Assembly: GCA_016872775.1 (NCBI GenBank)
Contig: VGZA01000053.1
Coordinates: 1-41,109 of the forward strand
DNA: 41,109 nucleotides
Direction: 5' to 3'
DNA from: Planctomycetota bacterium
GTDB lineage: Bacteria; Planctomycetota; Planctomycetia; Pirellulales; Pirellulaceae
The position numbers and the translations under genes are program-made. Below the pieces are notes generated by a model, which was given only the letters and a program-made list of their open reading frames with translations, ran no database searches and was not told the DNA's origin. Shown here one piece after another: positions 15,441 through 24,500 of the stretch. Position 1 is the stretch's first letter; each line of letters starts with the position of its first letter.

Positions 15441-16129
15441 ACCAACTCTGTGAGTCCGCTCAGTCCTAGCGGTTCGCGACTTGTCCACGGCTCTCCGTAC
15501 CTAACCCCAATCACTGAGCCCCAGTATTCGGCTTCGGTTGTCAGTCGATCGAGGAATGTCGGCGGGGTCGTCGCCCGGCCCGCGACGAACTGACTTTGGT
15601 AACAGGCAATCGACGCGATCTTCGCTTCCCAGACGTCGCTGATATCGAGCACAAAAGAAGGCGCGATCGCCTGCTTAAGATGCACACAATAGTAGTTATA
15701 GATCCGTTCCGGGTGGTGAGGTAAACCGGGCAAATCCGACTTCGTCAGCTTGGCCCAGAAGCGGGCTGCGTCGACGAGTTGCGTTGCCGCGATATGGTCC
15801 GGATGCGCGTCGATCCAGTAGGGCGCCATCAGCCATCGAGGGCGAAGTTCGCGGATCTTGCCGGCCAGAGCAGCCCGGGCCTGCAGTGTCGGTTCCAGCG
15901 ACCGATTGGGCAGTCCCAGGTTGTCGCGATAGTCGATATTCAGGATTGCCGATGCCGCCTGGGTCTCCCGCATCCGCAGTTCCAGCGTTCCATGAGGCGT
16001 TGGCTCTCCGTTGGTTAAGTCGAGGATCCCGACCTGGGCACCTTGTGCCTTCAATTTGAGGATCGCGCCGGCCGCTCCTAGTTCGGCATCGTCCGGGTGA
16101 GGAGCCACCACAAGTACGTCCAATTGCAT
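15437..16129 (-). CDS. PIG-L family deacetylase, BshB1-like
   Basis: 230 residues. The zinc-site motif APHPDDAELG (H11, D13, D14) and the second A-H-P-D-H motif (H109-H112) identify a LmbE/PIG-L N-acetylglucosaminyl deacetylase. The pattern LDLTNGEPTPHGT...R...E (36-55) and the NLGLPNRSL segment resemble BshB1, which deacetylates GlcNAc-malate in bacillithiol synthesis. BshA and BshC are not in the window, so the bacillithiol role is inferred. The ATG at 16129 has GGAG about 9 nt upstream. The stop codon TAG lies inside a 24-bp repeat unit. Confidence 0.85.
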   Translation of the reverse strand: MQLDVLVVAPHPDDAELGAAGAILKLKAQGAQVGILDLTNGEPTPHGTLELRMRETQAASAILNIDYRDNLGLPNRSLEPTLQARAALAGKIRELRPRWLMAPYWIDAHPDHIAATQLVDAARFWAKLTKSDLPGLPHHPERIYNYYCVHLKQAIAPSFVLDISDVWEAKIASIACYQSQFVAGRATTPPTFLDRLTTEAEYWGSVIGVRYGEPWTSREPLGLSGLTELV

Positions 16130-16315
16130 CGTTCGGCACTCCGCCAGAAGTTTTTGTCATGCGCCGCCACTGTTCGCCGCCGCGAATCGCGCCAACTGGG
16201 CTGGACAGAATGCCGAAAATAAGGGAAAAGCCGCCTGCTGTCGACGCCGTCATCGCCAAAACGGGCCATGGCACCCGCTTATACAACGCCAGGCCGACAG
16301 AGAGGAAAGGACCCT

Positions 16316-16516
16316 ATGAAACTGCGAGCCTTCCTGTTCGGACTGGGAGTTATCGCTGTTACCGGCTGCCAAACCGCGGCTCCCTTCGCGAACGCCAAAA
16401 CGGGCAGTGGCCTTGGCGAATCGGCTGCGAGGTTCCACGATTCAGGCGACGTTCGTCCCGCTTTCAGTTACAGCCAGCGCGCCAGCGAGGTCGAACGGAA
16501 CCTCAACGTGCGATAA
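16316..16516 (+). CDS. Small lipoprotein, 66 residues
   Basis: Start at 16316 is supported by AGGAAAGG just upstream. The N-terminus is a short lipoprotein signal peptide (MKLRAFLFGLGVIAVTGC) with lipobox V-T-G-C, cleaved before Cys18 and presumably lipidated. The mature part is about 49 residues, polar, and ends in a charged helix (SQRASEVERNLNVR). I do not recognise the family. It is divergent from the deacetylase gene and convergent with the DUF1501 gene. Confidence 0.7.
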   Translation: MKLRAFLFGLGVIAVTGCQTAAPFANAKTGSGLGESAARFHDSGDVRPAFSYSQRASEVERNLNVR

Positions 16517-16626
16517 ATCGGTGGCGCGTCTGTCGACTGTGGCTGCCGGCTAGATGCAGAGCATGGCGCGAAAATCCGCCAGAAGCTCCACGCGCGCCAA
16601 GGGCGAAAGCGATCCATGGTGCGCCC

Positions 16627-18078
16627 TCAGACCAGCAATTCGTGCAGAACGCGAGCTGGATTAACGCCGGTCAATCGCACGTCAAGGCCCTGCTGGCGAA
16701 ACGTCAGTCGCTCGTGGTCCAAGCCCAGAAGGTGCAGGATCGTCGCATGCAGGTCGCGGACATGGGTAGGATTCTGTACGGCCCCAAAACCGAACTCGTC
16801 GGTCTCCCCGTAACTGACTCCGCCCCGCATTCCACCGCCGGCGAACCAGACCGTGAAGGCGTCGATATGATGGTTCCTGCCGGTCGATTCGCGGACCTCG
16901 CCCATCGGGGTCCGGCCGAATTCGCCCCCCCAGACCACCAGCGTATCCTCCAGCAGGCCGCGTTGCTTCAAGTCGCGCACCAGTGCCGTCGTCGGCTGGT
17001 CAATCTCCTGGCAGATGGCCGGCAGGTGCTGCTCCAGGTTCTCTGTGGTGCCGCCATGATGGTCCCAGTTCGTATGCCAAAGCTGTATGAACCGCACACC
17101 ACGTTCCACCAGTCTCCGCGCCAACAGGCAATTGCGCGCGTAACTCGACTCGACCGGGTCCTTGATACCGTACATCCGGAGTGTTTCCTGCGACTCGCTG
17201 CGGGTGTCCATCAGTTCCGGAGCGCTGGTCTGCATGCGGAACGCCATCTCATAGGCATTGATGCGCGTGGAGATCTCGTCGTCGCCCGTCGCCGCCAGAC
17301 GTTGTTCGTTGAGTGTGCGGAGAGATCGCATCACTTCCTGTTGCGCGAGGTCACTCACGCCGGCCGGCGGCGTGATATTCAGGATCGGTTCACCCTGGTT
17401 GCGGAGCGGCACGCCTTGGTACATCGTCGGCAGGAAGCCGCTGCCCCAAAGTACCGCACCGCCGCGCGGGCCGCGCGGACCGCTCTGCAGTACCACAAAA
17501 CCGGGAAGGTCGCCGCATTCGCTGCCCAGCCCGTACGTGACCCAAGCTCCCATGCTGGGGCGGCCAAACTGCCCGCTGCCCGTATTCATGAACAGCTTGG
17601 CCGGAGCGTGATTGAACAGATCGGTCTTGCAGGTCTTCACGAAGCAGAGGTCGTCAACGATTCCCGCCGTGTGCGGCAGGAGATCACTTACCCAGGCGCC
17701 GCATTCGCCATGACGCGCGAACTGCCGCCGCGTTCCCAGCAGGTCGACGCGATGGCTGCTGTCCATGAACGCGAACCGCTTCCCCGCCAGGTAGCTGGCC
17801 GGGATCGGCTTGCCATTCATTTCAACGAGTTGCGGTTTATAGTCAAACATTTCCAACTGCGAAGGACCGCCCGCCATGAAGAGGTAAATGACGCGCTTGG
17901 CGCGAGGCAGGAAATGCGTCGGCCGCGACGTCGAGGCGAGCCGACTTTGATCCGCGAGCGCACTCGATCGTTCTCCCATCAGCGACGACAATGCAATTGC
18001 TCCCACGCCGATCGAACATTGATGGAAGAAATGCCGGCGCGTTTCCATCTGTAATCGGGGGCGGAGCATCGGATTCAT
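16627..18078 (-). CDS. DUF1501 protein (copy 1)
   Basis: 483 residues. The N-terminus has a twin-arginine-like signal (ETRRHFF...GVGAIALSSLMG). The body shows DUF1501 motifs: RVIYLFMAGGPSQLEMFDYKP, FMNTGSGQFGRPSMGAWV, RLVERGVRFIQLWH...WDHHG, LVVWGGEFGRTPM and RNHHIDAFTVWFAGGG. The family is distantly related to sulfatases/alkaline phosphatases, abundant in planctomycetes, and has no established reaction. The ATG at 18078 has GGAG about 10 nt upstream. It follows the cytochrome-type partner by 19 nt on the same strand, the usual pairing. Confidence 0.9.
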   Translation of the reverse strand: MNPMLRPRLQMETRRHFFHQCSIGVGAIALSSLMGERSSALADQSRLASTSRPTHFLPRAKRVIYLFMAGGPSQLEMFDYKPQLVEMNGKPIPASYLAGKRFAFMDSSHRVDLLGTRRQFARHGECGAWVSDLLPHTAGIVDDLCFVKTCKTDLFNHAPAKLFMNTGSGQFGRPSMGAWVTYGLGSECGDLPGFVVLQSGPRGPRGGAVLWGSGFLPTMYQGVPLRNQGEPILNITPPAGVSDLAQQEVMRSLRTLNEQRLAATGDDEISTRINAYEMAFRMQTSAPELMDTRSESQETLRMYGIKDPVESSYARNCLLARRLVERGVRFIQLWHTNWDHHGGTTENLEQHLPAICQEIDQPTTALVRDLKQRGLLEDTLVVWGGEFGRTPMGEVRESTGRNHHIDAFTVWFAGGGMRGGVSYGETDEFGFGAVQNPTHVRDLHATILHLLGLDHERLTFRQQGLDVRLTGVNPARVLHELLV

Positions 18079-18097
18079 CGAACAGTCTCCGTAAACT

Positions 18098-20482
18098 TCA
18101 TTCGCGGGTCATCGTCTCGTCCAGGTTCAACAGGACCCGCGCGGCACTCAGGCTATCTAGGGAACTCAGTACGCCAAGCTCCTCGGCGCACGGCTGTCGC
18201 GCCGTGCAGGCACGGAAAGCACTCGTCAATCCGTCCCGTTCGATCAGGCTGGCCAGCTGCCGAGCCACTTCGAAAAATGCCATATCGTTCAGCAAGGTCA
18301 GCGCCTGCAGGGGAGTGTTGCTGCGCAATCGGCGCGTGCAGGTGCTGTAACCATCGGGAGCGTCGAACACATTCAGCGCAGGCGGAGGGGTCGCTCGGTA
18401 AAGGAAGGTGTATAATCCGCGCCGAAAGCGGTTGGCACCCGTGCTGGCTTTCCACTCGCGTTTCACCTGCCCCTGGCTCATGACGCCATCCGGGATCGGC
18501 GGGAATACCGGGGGGCCTCCAATGCGCGTGGTCAACGCGCCGCTCGCCGCTAGTGCCGCGTCTCGAATCAATTCGGCGTCCAGTCGCAACCGCCGCTGAC
18601 GCGCGAGGAGTGCGTTGCCAGGATCGACGTCGCGGAACTTGGGATCAACATCAGAACTTTGGCGATAGGTTTCTGACGCCACGATCGATCGGTGCAGCTG
18701 TTTAAAACTCCACCCCTGTCGCTGAAATCGCAACGCCATCCAATCAAGAAGTTCCGGATGGGTCGGCGGAGTGCCTTGTAGTCCAAAATCATTGTCGGTC
18801 TCGACGAGTCCCTTCCCAAAATAGACCTGCCAGACTCGGTTCACGATCACGCGGGCCGTCAGTGGGTTTTCCGGGCTGACAATCCAGTTCGCCAGCTGTA
18901 ACCGCGTCGGTGGGACATCCCCCGGTTCAAAACGGTGCAGCGCGGACGGAGTGCCGGAAGAGACTTCTTCCGCCGGACGGGTAAAGTCGCCCTGAACAAA
19001 AATCCGCGTCGTCCGCGGCCGGGTCAGCTCCTGCAACACCATCGTGCTTGGCGCTTCATTCAGTATCTGCTCGCAGGCCAGCCATTGGTTTCGACGAGCC
19101 TGAAATTCCTGATCACTGGCGCCCGGACCCGCGGCGAACAAGGAAAGTCGCTGCGCGAACGTCCGCTTGTCCCTGGCCACGGCCAGCAGCTTGGCCAACT
19201 GCTTGCCCCGTTCGGTGCTCTCGCCCTCCTGCACTACCGCCGTTTCGAAGGCCGCGATCTCGTCGGCACGAGCCTCCAGCAGTTTCTGCAACTCGGCTTC
19301 CAGGGCCTGCTTCTGCTGGGGGACCGCTTCCCGATCCGCTCCCAGCACCTTCATCGTCGGCTCGTCCTGGTTGTTCAGGAAAGCGAAGAACTGGTAGTAC
19401 TCGCGCTGCGTAATCGGATCGAACTTGTGATCGTGGCACTGGGCACAGCCGATCGACAAGCCCAGCCAGACAGTACCGGTTGTGGCGACACGGTCGAACA
19501 GGCTGTCGATGCGGAACTGCTCACGATCGATTCCGCCCTCCTGGTTGATCTGCGTATTGCGATGAAACCCGGTCGCCACCCGCTGTTGTTCCGAGGCGCC
19601 AGGAATCATATCTCCGGCGAGCTGTTCACGCGTGAACTGATCCAACGGCAGGTCGCTGTTGAACGCCTCGATGACGTAGTCTCTGAACTTCCAGATTTCG
19701 CGCGGCGCATCGATCGAGTAGCCATTGCTGTCGGCGTAGCGCGCTTGATCGAGCCACCAGCGGGCCCATTTTTCGCCGTATTGTGGGCTGGCCAGGTACT
19801 TCTCCGTCCACCGCCGCCAGGCCGGCTCCGGCGCGTCGCTGTATTCGAGTAGAAACTGATCAAGGTCCTCCAGGGTTGGGGGCAGTCCGGTCAAGTCGAG
19901 GCTCAGGCGGCGCAGTAACGTCCACGGATCGGCTCGCGGCGCCGGGACGAGTCCCGCGTTCCGCAACCTTGCACGGACAAAAGCATCGATCGGTTCGTAC
20001 GCCTCGCCTTCGTCCGGCGGCGGATGGTCGGCAGGAACAACAAACGCCCAATGTTGTTGATAAACAGCACCTTGCTCGATCCACGCCCGAAGGATATCGA
20101 GCTGCTCGGAAGTCAGTGCTTTGCCCGTTTCGACGGGCGGCATCCGCTGCGCCGGATCGGCATGCTGGACTCGGGCCAACAAACCGCTGCCGGCCGGATC
20201 GCCAGGCACGACGGCCGCATGGCCCGATTCGAGTGTCGCCGTTGCCCCGTCGCGCGAATCGAGTCGCAGTCCGGCTTGCCTGGCACGCAGGTCAAACCCA
20301 TGGCAGGCAAAGCAGTTCCTGGCCAGGATCGGCAGCACGTCGCGCTGGTAACAAATTTGCCGGCCCGCAGCCCGCTCGGTGACCTCGGGAGCCGCGAAGC
20401 ATCGGCCTCCCAACAATCCAAATAATACCAGCAATCCAGAAACTACACTCCGCTCGACTCTATTGCTAAAAACATGGATCAT
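18098..20482 (-). CDS. PSD1-type protein: PSCyt1, DUF1549, DUF1553
   Basis: 794 residues with signal peptide (10-30), then a PSCyt1 cytochrome-like domain with the haem motif C57-F-A-C60-H61 and its distal RMPP segment. A PSCyt2/DUF1549 domain follows (about 150-360, including FVRARL, LLRRLSLDLTGLPPT, WLDQARYADSNGY and a second CxxCH in GCAQCHDHKFDP), then a DUF1553 domain (NPLTARVIVNRVWQVYFGKG, THPELLDWMA, RRSIV-like region). A Glu/Ala-rich linker of about 90 residues separates the last two. These proteins are planctomycete-specific and thought to act outside the cytoplasm, possibly in polysaccharide use with DUF1501 partners; no biochemistry is established. First gene of the pair. Confidence 0.9.
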   Translation of the reverse strand: MIHVFSNRVERSVVSGLLVLFGLLGGRCFAAPEVTERAAGRQICYQRDVLPILARNCFACHGFDLRARQAGLRLDSRDGATATLESGHAAVVPGDPAGSGLLARVQHADPAQRMPPVETGKALTSEQLDILRAWIEQGAVYQQHWAFVVPADHPPPDEGEAYEPIDAFVRARLRNAGLVPAPRADPWTLLRRLSLDLTGLPPTLEDLDQFLLEYSDAPEPAWRRWTEKYLASPQYGEKWARWWLDQARYADSNGYSIDAPREIWKFRDYVIEAFNSDLPLDQFTREQLAGDMIPGASEQQRVATGFHRNTQINQEGGIDREQFRIDSLFDRVATTGTVWLGLSIGCAQCHDHKFDPITQREYYQFFAFLNNQDEPTMKVLGADREAVPQQKQALEAELQKLLEARADEIAAFETAVVQEGESTERGKQLAKLLAVARDKRTFAQRLSLFAAGPGASDQEFQARRNQWLACEQILNEAPSTMVLQELTRPRTTRIFVQGDFTRPAEEVSSGTPSALHRFEPGDVPPTRLQLANWIVSPENPLTARVIVNRVWQVYFGKGLVETDNDFGLQGTPPTHPELLDWMALRFQRQGWSFKQLHRSIVASETYRQSSDVDPKFRDVDPGNALLARQRRLRLDAELIRDAALAASGALTTRIGGPPVFPPIPDGVMSQGQVKREWKASTGANRFRRGLYTFLYRATPPPALNVFDAPDGYSTCTRRLRSNTPLQALTLLNDMAFFEVARQLASLIERDGLTSAFRACTARQPCAEELGVLSSLDSLSAARVLLNLDETMTRE

Positions 20483-21015
20483 ACGCCTAGACTAACGCAC
20501 ATCGAACGCCGTGGGTAGTTCGTGGCAGTTAGTTCGTGGCGGGGGCTTCCAGCCCCCGTAGATTCACCGCTGTGGCAGGGGCTTCCAGCCCCCGCGTATC
20601 GCGGAACGCCTTCGAGCGAAAAACGAACGCGACGCATCGCCTCCCACCCCAACTTGAACCACATTGGCGGTCGTCGGCCGCCAAATGCCGCAGGCTAAGC
20701 CTCGTCCAGGGGATCGTCACGTGCTGTCATGCTCTTTGGTCGAACGATCGATGTTGCGAAGGGCGAACAGGTCAGATGCAGCGAGACCGAAGCGGTACAA
20801 GCTGTGGGTCGGGGATGGAGCGTACCGGCGCTGGCCGGAAGCTGCGATCTGTTTCGTTGGACCACAGCCACGATCCTGCGGCGGCTGGAAGCCCCAGCCA
20901 CGAAGATTCTCGCCGATTCAGGAAACTTTTTCCACGACGCTACGATAACCGTTTCGTACGTGGGGAAACGATGGTCCGGGCAGCAGCCGTTCCATAAAAC
21001 AAAGGGAGAACAATC
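20483..21015. other. Gene-free stretch rich in hairpin repeats
   Basis: Open frames here (for example 20536-20997) translate to Arg/Ser-rich text in which the repeat itself reads VAGASSPR-like, so I reject them as genes. The content is repeats (separate entry), another inverted repeat TGGCGG-N7-CCGCCA near 20665-20683, and the leader of the gene at 21016. A weak possible promoter is TTCAGG, 18 bp, TACGAT (-10 at 20941-20946). Confidence 0.6.
20536..20901. repeat. GGGGCT-TCC-AGCCCC hairpin repeats, three copies
   Basis: Copy 1 (20536-20558): GTGG followed by CGGGGGCT-TCC-AGCCCCCG, an 8-bp perfect stem with a TCC loop. Copy 2 (20572-20594): GTGGCA then GGGGCT-TCC-AGCCCC. Copy 3 (20881-20901) is the same element inverted, with a less perfect stem. 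A decayed fourth copy may lie near 20828-20845. They resemble the short palindromic units dispersed in planctomycete intergenic DNA. Confidence 0.8.
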
Positions 21016-21759
21016 ATGGCTACGATTACGAGTTCGGTAGGGCGAGTTGGCACGAATATGTCGCAGGATGTTTCCACCGTGCAATCGCTGCTGAATCGCC
21101 ATCGGAATCCGCCTCTGACCAAACTGGATGTCGACGGTAGGATCGGGCCGAAAACGACCGACGCGATCGAGGAATTTCAGCGCCGCGTAGTCAAGTTGTC
21201 AAATCCCGACGGCCGAGTCGACCCGAACGGGAAGACGCTGACGGCCCTTAACGGCAGCGGCGGGCTCGGTCTGCCGGGATTCGTCGGTGCAATTCTGTTC
21301 AGCGTGAAGTTGTGGCGGAACCCGGCCTGGCGAAACCGCCGGCAAACAGTATTGCTTGGGACCGGGATTATGCTGGCGGGATTCTTGATTTCGTTCATTG
21401 GGATCGCGGCAGCCACGGCGAAGGGCGAAGGCGTTTTCGGTCCCGATACGCTCGTCGGCTGGCCGAATCGAATCGGCGTCCTGGGAGAATGCATCTGGAC
21501 CGTGCTTATCGCCTGGCAATCGCGCCGCATCGCAAAACCCGGGGCTGATCGGCCTCCGACGGAAAAAGTTCGGGAAAAATATCACGGCCGCTCCAACCAT
21601 TCCGCTCGACGATTTCCGCAAATCGCCCGATTCCGTGTTCGCGGGGAATCGTGTCAGGCGCTGCTACCCCTTAAGGTCGAGGCTTGGATCGCCTACGATA
21701 GTGCAGCGGCAGGCGTCGAACCTCGCGTGAAATGGAGTCAGGATGGGAATCCGAAATAA
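21016..21759 (+). CDS. Peptidoglycan-binding domain fused to membrane segment
   Basis: 247 residues; the ATG at 21016 has AGGGAGAA upstream. Residues 2-78 form a PG_binding_1-type domain (ATITSSVGRVGTN...VQSLLNRH...LDVDGRIGPKTTDAIEEFQ). Two membrane helices follow (about 112-133 and 152-169), separated by a short polar loop; they look faintly like the end of DUF998-type membrane proteins, but this is uncertain. The C-terminal 70 residues are basic and unremarkable. No hydrolase domain is present, and no signal peptide precedes the binding domain, so how it would reach peptidoglycan is unclear. It overlaps the desaturase gene by 17 nt. Confidence 0.7.
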   Translation: MATITSSVGRVGTNMSQDVSTVQSLLNRHRNPPLTKLDVDGRIGPKTTDAIEEFQRRVVKLSNPDGRVDPNGKTLTALNGSGGLGLPGFVGAILFSVKLWRNPAWRNRRQTVLLGTGIMLAGFLISFIGIAAATAKGEGVFGPDTLVGWPNRIGVLGECIWTVLIAWQSRRIAKPGADRPPTEKVREKYHGRSNHSARRFPQIARFRVRGESCQALLPLKVEAWIAYDSAAAGVEPRVKWSQDGNPK

Positions 21760-22726
21760 GGCCGATTGGCGACCGCTGGCATGGCTGGCAATGGCCGCGG
21801 GCTTGTTGGCGGTCGAGTACACCTGGTCGCACCTCGTTTTCTACCTGTTCTGGTTGAACTGCTATTTCGCCATCACGGCCGGTGTCATCGCCCATAATCA
21901 CAACCATTGTCCGATTTTTGCCGGCAAGCGGTGGAACGGGTTGTTGGGGCATGTGCTTTCATTCTTCTACGGCTATCCCACGTTCGTGTGGGTGCCGACG
22001 CACAATCTGAATCACCACAAGCATGTCAACCGGGCTGGCGACGCCACGATCACCTGGCGCATCACCGATCGGCACAATTTGTTCGTGGCTGTCACCTATT
22101 TTTTCGTTTCGGTCTACCATCAATCGTTTCCGATCAAGGCCTTCATCCGCAAGGCAAAAGCAACCAATCCGCAACTCCATCGAAGGATCCAATGGCAGTA
22201 TGTCATTTGGCTCAGCGCCTGGCTGTTCATGCTGTTAGTGGGGATCAACCTGCATGGATTGCGGCGCGGCGCCGTGCTGTGGGGATTGAGCATCGGCTTG
22301 CCGGCGCTTTGTTCCGTCTGGGTGATAACGTTTTTCAATTACGAGCAGCACGTTCACACCGATCCCTGGTCGAAACATAATCACTCGCGGAACTTCACCG
22401 GCAGCTTGCTGAATTATCTGTTGTTCAACAACGGATTCCATGGCGTGCACCACGATCAGCCGGCCTTGCACTGGAGCAAACTTCCCGCGGCGCATGGTCG
22501 AATCGCGGCGCATATCGACCCGGTGTTAAACCAACCGAGCCTGCCGATCTATTGCGTGCGCCAATTCCTGCTGGCGCCGATCTGGCATTCGCTGGGAACC
22601 CGTCAGGTGGGTCGCGCCCCGTATGATGCCCGAGGAAGCCGCACCTCGCTTGCTTGCGACGAGTCCGAATTGGGCGAGGCAGGCAGTAACAGCGAGATGG
22701 CGGCGGAAGGCCGCGTCCCGAACTGA
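21743..22726 (+). CDS. Membrane fatty-acid desaturase family protein
   Basis: 327 residues, highly hydrophobic, with the three His clusters of the membrane di-iron desaturase/hydroxylase superfamily: H51-N-H-N-H55, H87-N-L-N-H-H-K-H94 and H233-G-V-H-H237, plus an accessory H203/H205 pair. Such enzymes insert double bonds or hydroxyls into acyl chains, or act on carotenoids; the substrate cannot be told from the motifs. The start at 21743 lies inside the end of the preceding gene with GGAG 5 nt upstream, so translation is probably coupled. The last 40 residues are polar and low in complexity. Confidence 0.88.
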   Translation: MGIRNKADWRPLAWLAMAAGLLAVEYTWSHLVFYLFWLNCYFAITAGVIAHNHNHCPIFAGKRWNGLLGHVLSFFYGYPTFVWVPTHNLNHHKHVNRAGDATITWRITDRHNLFVAVTYFFVSVYHQSFPIKAFIRKAKATNPQLHRRIQWQYVIWLSAWLFMLLVGINLHGLRRGAVLWGLSIGLPALCSVWVITFFNYEQHVHTDPWSKHNHSRNFTGSLLNYLLFNNGFHGVHHDQPALHWSKLPAAHGRIAAHIDPVLNQPSLPIYCVRQFLLAPIWHSLGTRQVGRAPYDARGSRTSLACDESELGEAGSNSEMAAEGRVPN

Positions 22727-22728
22727 GA

Positions 22729-22746
22729 CGGGCTTTCCGTAGCCCG
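22729..22746. terminator. Short hairpin in a convergent gap
   Basis: CGGGCT-ttccgt-AGCCCG is a perfect 6-bp stem in the 22-nt gap between the convergent desaturase and BBP7 genes. Its position suits a bidirectional terminator, but neither side has a T-tract. Confidence 0.35.
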
Positions 22747-22748
22747 CA

Positions 22749-24185
22749 TTACCAACGCCCTTCGAGGCCCAGGTTGAATCCATGAGCCCAGAAGTCGGTG
22801 TATTGGAAAGCAAACTGGGGGCGGAGAGGGCCGGTGAACGGCACGGTTTCGGGGGCGATCAGGTTCGGGTTCAGATCGAGATCGATCTGATCGCCGGCAC
22901 GGAGGACACGGCTCCAGTAGACCAGCGAGTAGCCGGCCACGACGCGCCAGTTCGGCGCGACCTGCAGCCCGACGGTCAGTCCCAGTTCCGGTACCATCGC
23001 GAATTGGTCCTGCGTGTACTGGCCGATATTTGTGCGTTGGGCGAGGATCCCGGAATTGAATCGTTCGGCGACATTGTTCTCGGTAATCGTGCTCGCACCT
23101 CGAATCTGCACATTGCCGCGATTGTTTCCCACGGCGACTTTGGTGATTCCTTCCAGGGACCAGCGACCGCGTCGACACTGCAGCAGCATGCCAAGCTCCG
23201 CACCGTGAAACTGGTTGCTCGTCACGAAGCGATCCTCGATCTGAAACGTACCCGGCGCCGCGGGATTCAGCGATGTGAGATCTTCGCGCACGACAACCGA
23301 ATCATCGAGCCGCAGGAATCGGTACCCGCCGGTGACATTAAATTGATAGCCTTGCGGCACGCCCCGACCGTACTCGTCGCCCATCAGGAAGACGCACCCA
23401 TAGCCGCTGCATAGCGGGTAGACGATGCGCGCCGCGGCGCCTTGAAACTGCGTAATCGCTTCCACATCGACCGTTCCCGAGATCAGATTGGGAAAGCCGA
23501 TCAGCTCGGCCGTCTCGTGGCCGGTCAACATGTTGAAGAACGGTCGGCCGAGAATGGTTGCGCCGGTCGAGGTCGCCGAGAAGTTTGCATACTGGTCGCC
23601 TAGTGCAAAGTACTCTCCTTCCAGAGCAGCGCGTCGGTCGGGCGATAACCAGGTTCCAAACGTGATCCGCCCGCCAGACTGTGACGAATCGTTCACCGAT
23701 TCGCCGCCGAACAAAATCGTCGTTGTGTTCAGCCCCAGCACGCCTGCGTTCGCTCGAGCTGTCCCGACGGGACTCGTGGTAACCAGCGGCGGTAGATCCA
23801 GCCCTGAGTTGGTCCACAACAACCATTCCGCGCGCACATACAATCCGTTCATACACAAGGCCGCTTCGTAAACAAGCTGTTCGTCTTCCCAACCCCAGTC
23901 ATCTTCAAAGTCGTAGGGCCAAGGGTCGTCCGTGGCCAGTGTCCTGGGGGTACCAGGAGGCGCGTCGAGCGGCTCGGGTGAATTCGCGCGACTGCCATTC
24001 GGTCCGTCGCGCCGCGCGCTGGCACGGGGCGGCGGATCAACATCCTCGAGAATCTCCCGGAATGGCTCAGGCGGCTCCCATTCAATAGCGGTCGCGGGCC
24101 GCAGTGGATTCTGCTGCCCCCACGCAGAGGACCCGGCGAGGATCCCGAGCAGCACGCACAACGTCATTCGAGTCAGTCGGGGCAT
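22749..24185 (-). CDS. BBP7-type outer-membrane beta-barrel protein
   Basis: 478 residues. A signal peptide (1-23, ending SSAWGQ) is followed by an acidic, Pro-rich linker (30-100). Residues 112-478 contain many alternating strands (LYVRAEWLLWTNSG, RITFGTWLSPDRRAALEGEY, FNVTGGYRFLRLDDSV) and end in a barrel-type terminus, HGFNLGLEGRW, with aromatic last residue. This fits the BBP7 barrel family described in planctomycetes, proposed to be outer-membrane porin-like. No ligand is known. The gene is convergent with the desaturase gene. Confidence 0.88.
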   Translation of the reverse strand: MPRLTRMTLCVLLGILAGSSAWGQQNPLRPATAIEWEPPEPFREILEDVDPPPRASARRDGPNGSRANSPEPLDAPPGTPRTLATDDPWPYDFEDDWGWEDEQLVYEAALCMNGLYVRAEWLLWTNSGLDLPPLVTTSPVGTARANAGVLGLNTTTILFGGESVNDSSQSGGRITFGTWLSPDRRAALEGEYFALGDQYANFSATSTGATILGRPFFNMLTGHETAELIGFPNLISGTVDVEAITQFQGAAARIVYPLCSGYGCVFLMGDEYGRGVPQGYQFNVTGGYRFLRLDDSVVVREDLTSLNPAAPGTFQIEDRFVTSNQFHGAELGMLLQCRRGRWSLEGITKVAVGNNRGNVQIRGASTITENNVAERFNSGILAQRTNIGQYTQDQFAMVPELGLTVGLQVAPNWRVVAGYSLVYWSRVLRAGDQIDLDLNPNLIAPETVPFTGPLRPQFAFQYTDFWAHGFNLGLEGRW

Positions 24186-24500
24186 GTTGCGGGGAATGGG
24201 TTACGGGGAACAGTCGATCGGGTGGGACTTGTACTGGAATTGCGAGGTGGGCACAAGGTCATCCGCGGGCGGTGTGGATTCTCGGATTTTCGGGCGCGGT
24301 CGTTTCGCGCCGTGGCCCAGTTTGTGCAGATTGCCCGGACGTCGCTATTGTGCAGAAAGGGCCAACTAAGCCAATTGAGTTGCAGCAATTTCAGGGAGTA
24401 GCCATTTTGGATTGCTGGCAAGGATCGATCGCAGCCGCTTTTTCATGTTACAATCGGGCCGAGGACGGTTGCGCGGGCTTGTTCGCATAAGGAAGACTCG
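24186..24500. other. Divergent intergenic region, no gene
   Basis: No supportable gene. It must carry the promoters for BBP7 (minus) and the acyltransferase (plus). A TACAAT at 24449-24454 could be the plus-strand -10 box but lacks a good -35 at normal spacing. On the minus strand TTGGCT, 16 bp, CACAAT is a weak alternative. Confidence 0.4.

Noticed and set aside
16159-18054. Plus-strand open frame of 631 codons
   Set aside because: It is fully antisense to the DUF1501 gene and its translation is Arg/His/Gln-rich with no domain; it is a by-product of high GC.
20536-20997. Plus-strand open frame of 153 codons
   Set aside because: It is built from the hairpin repeats themselves (VAGASSPR-like) and lacks any domain.
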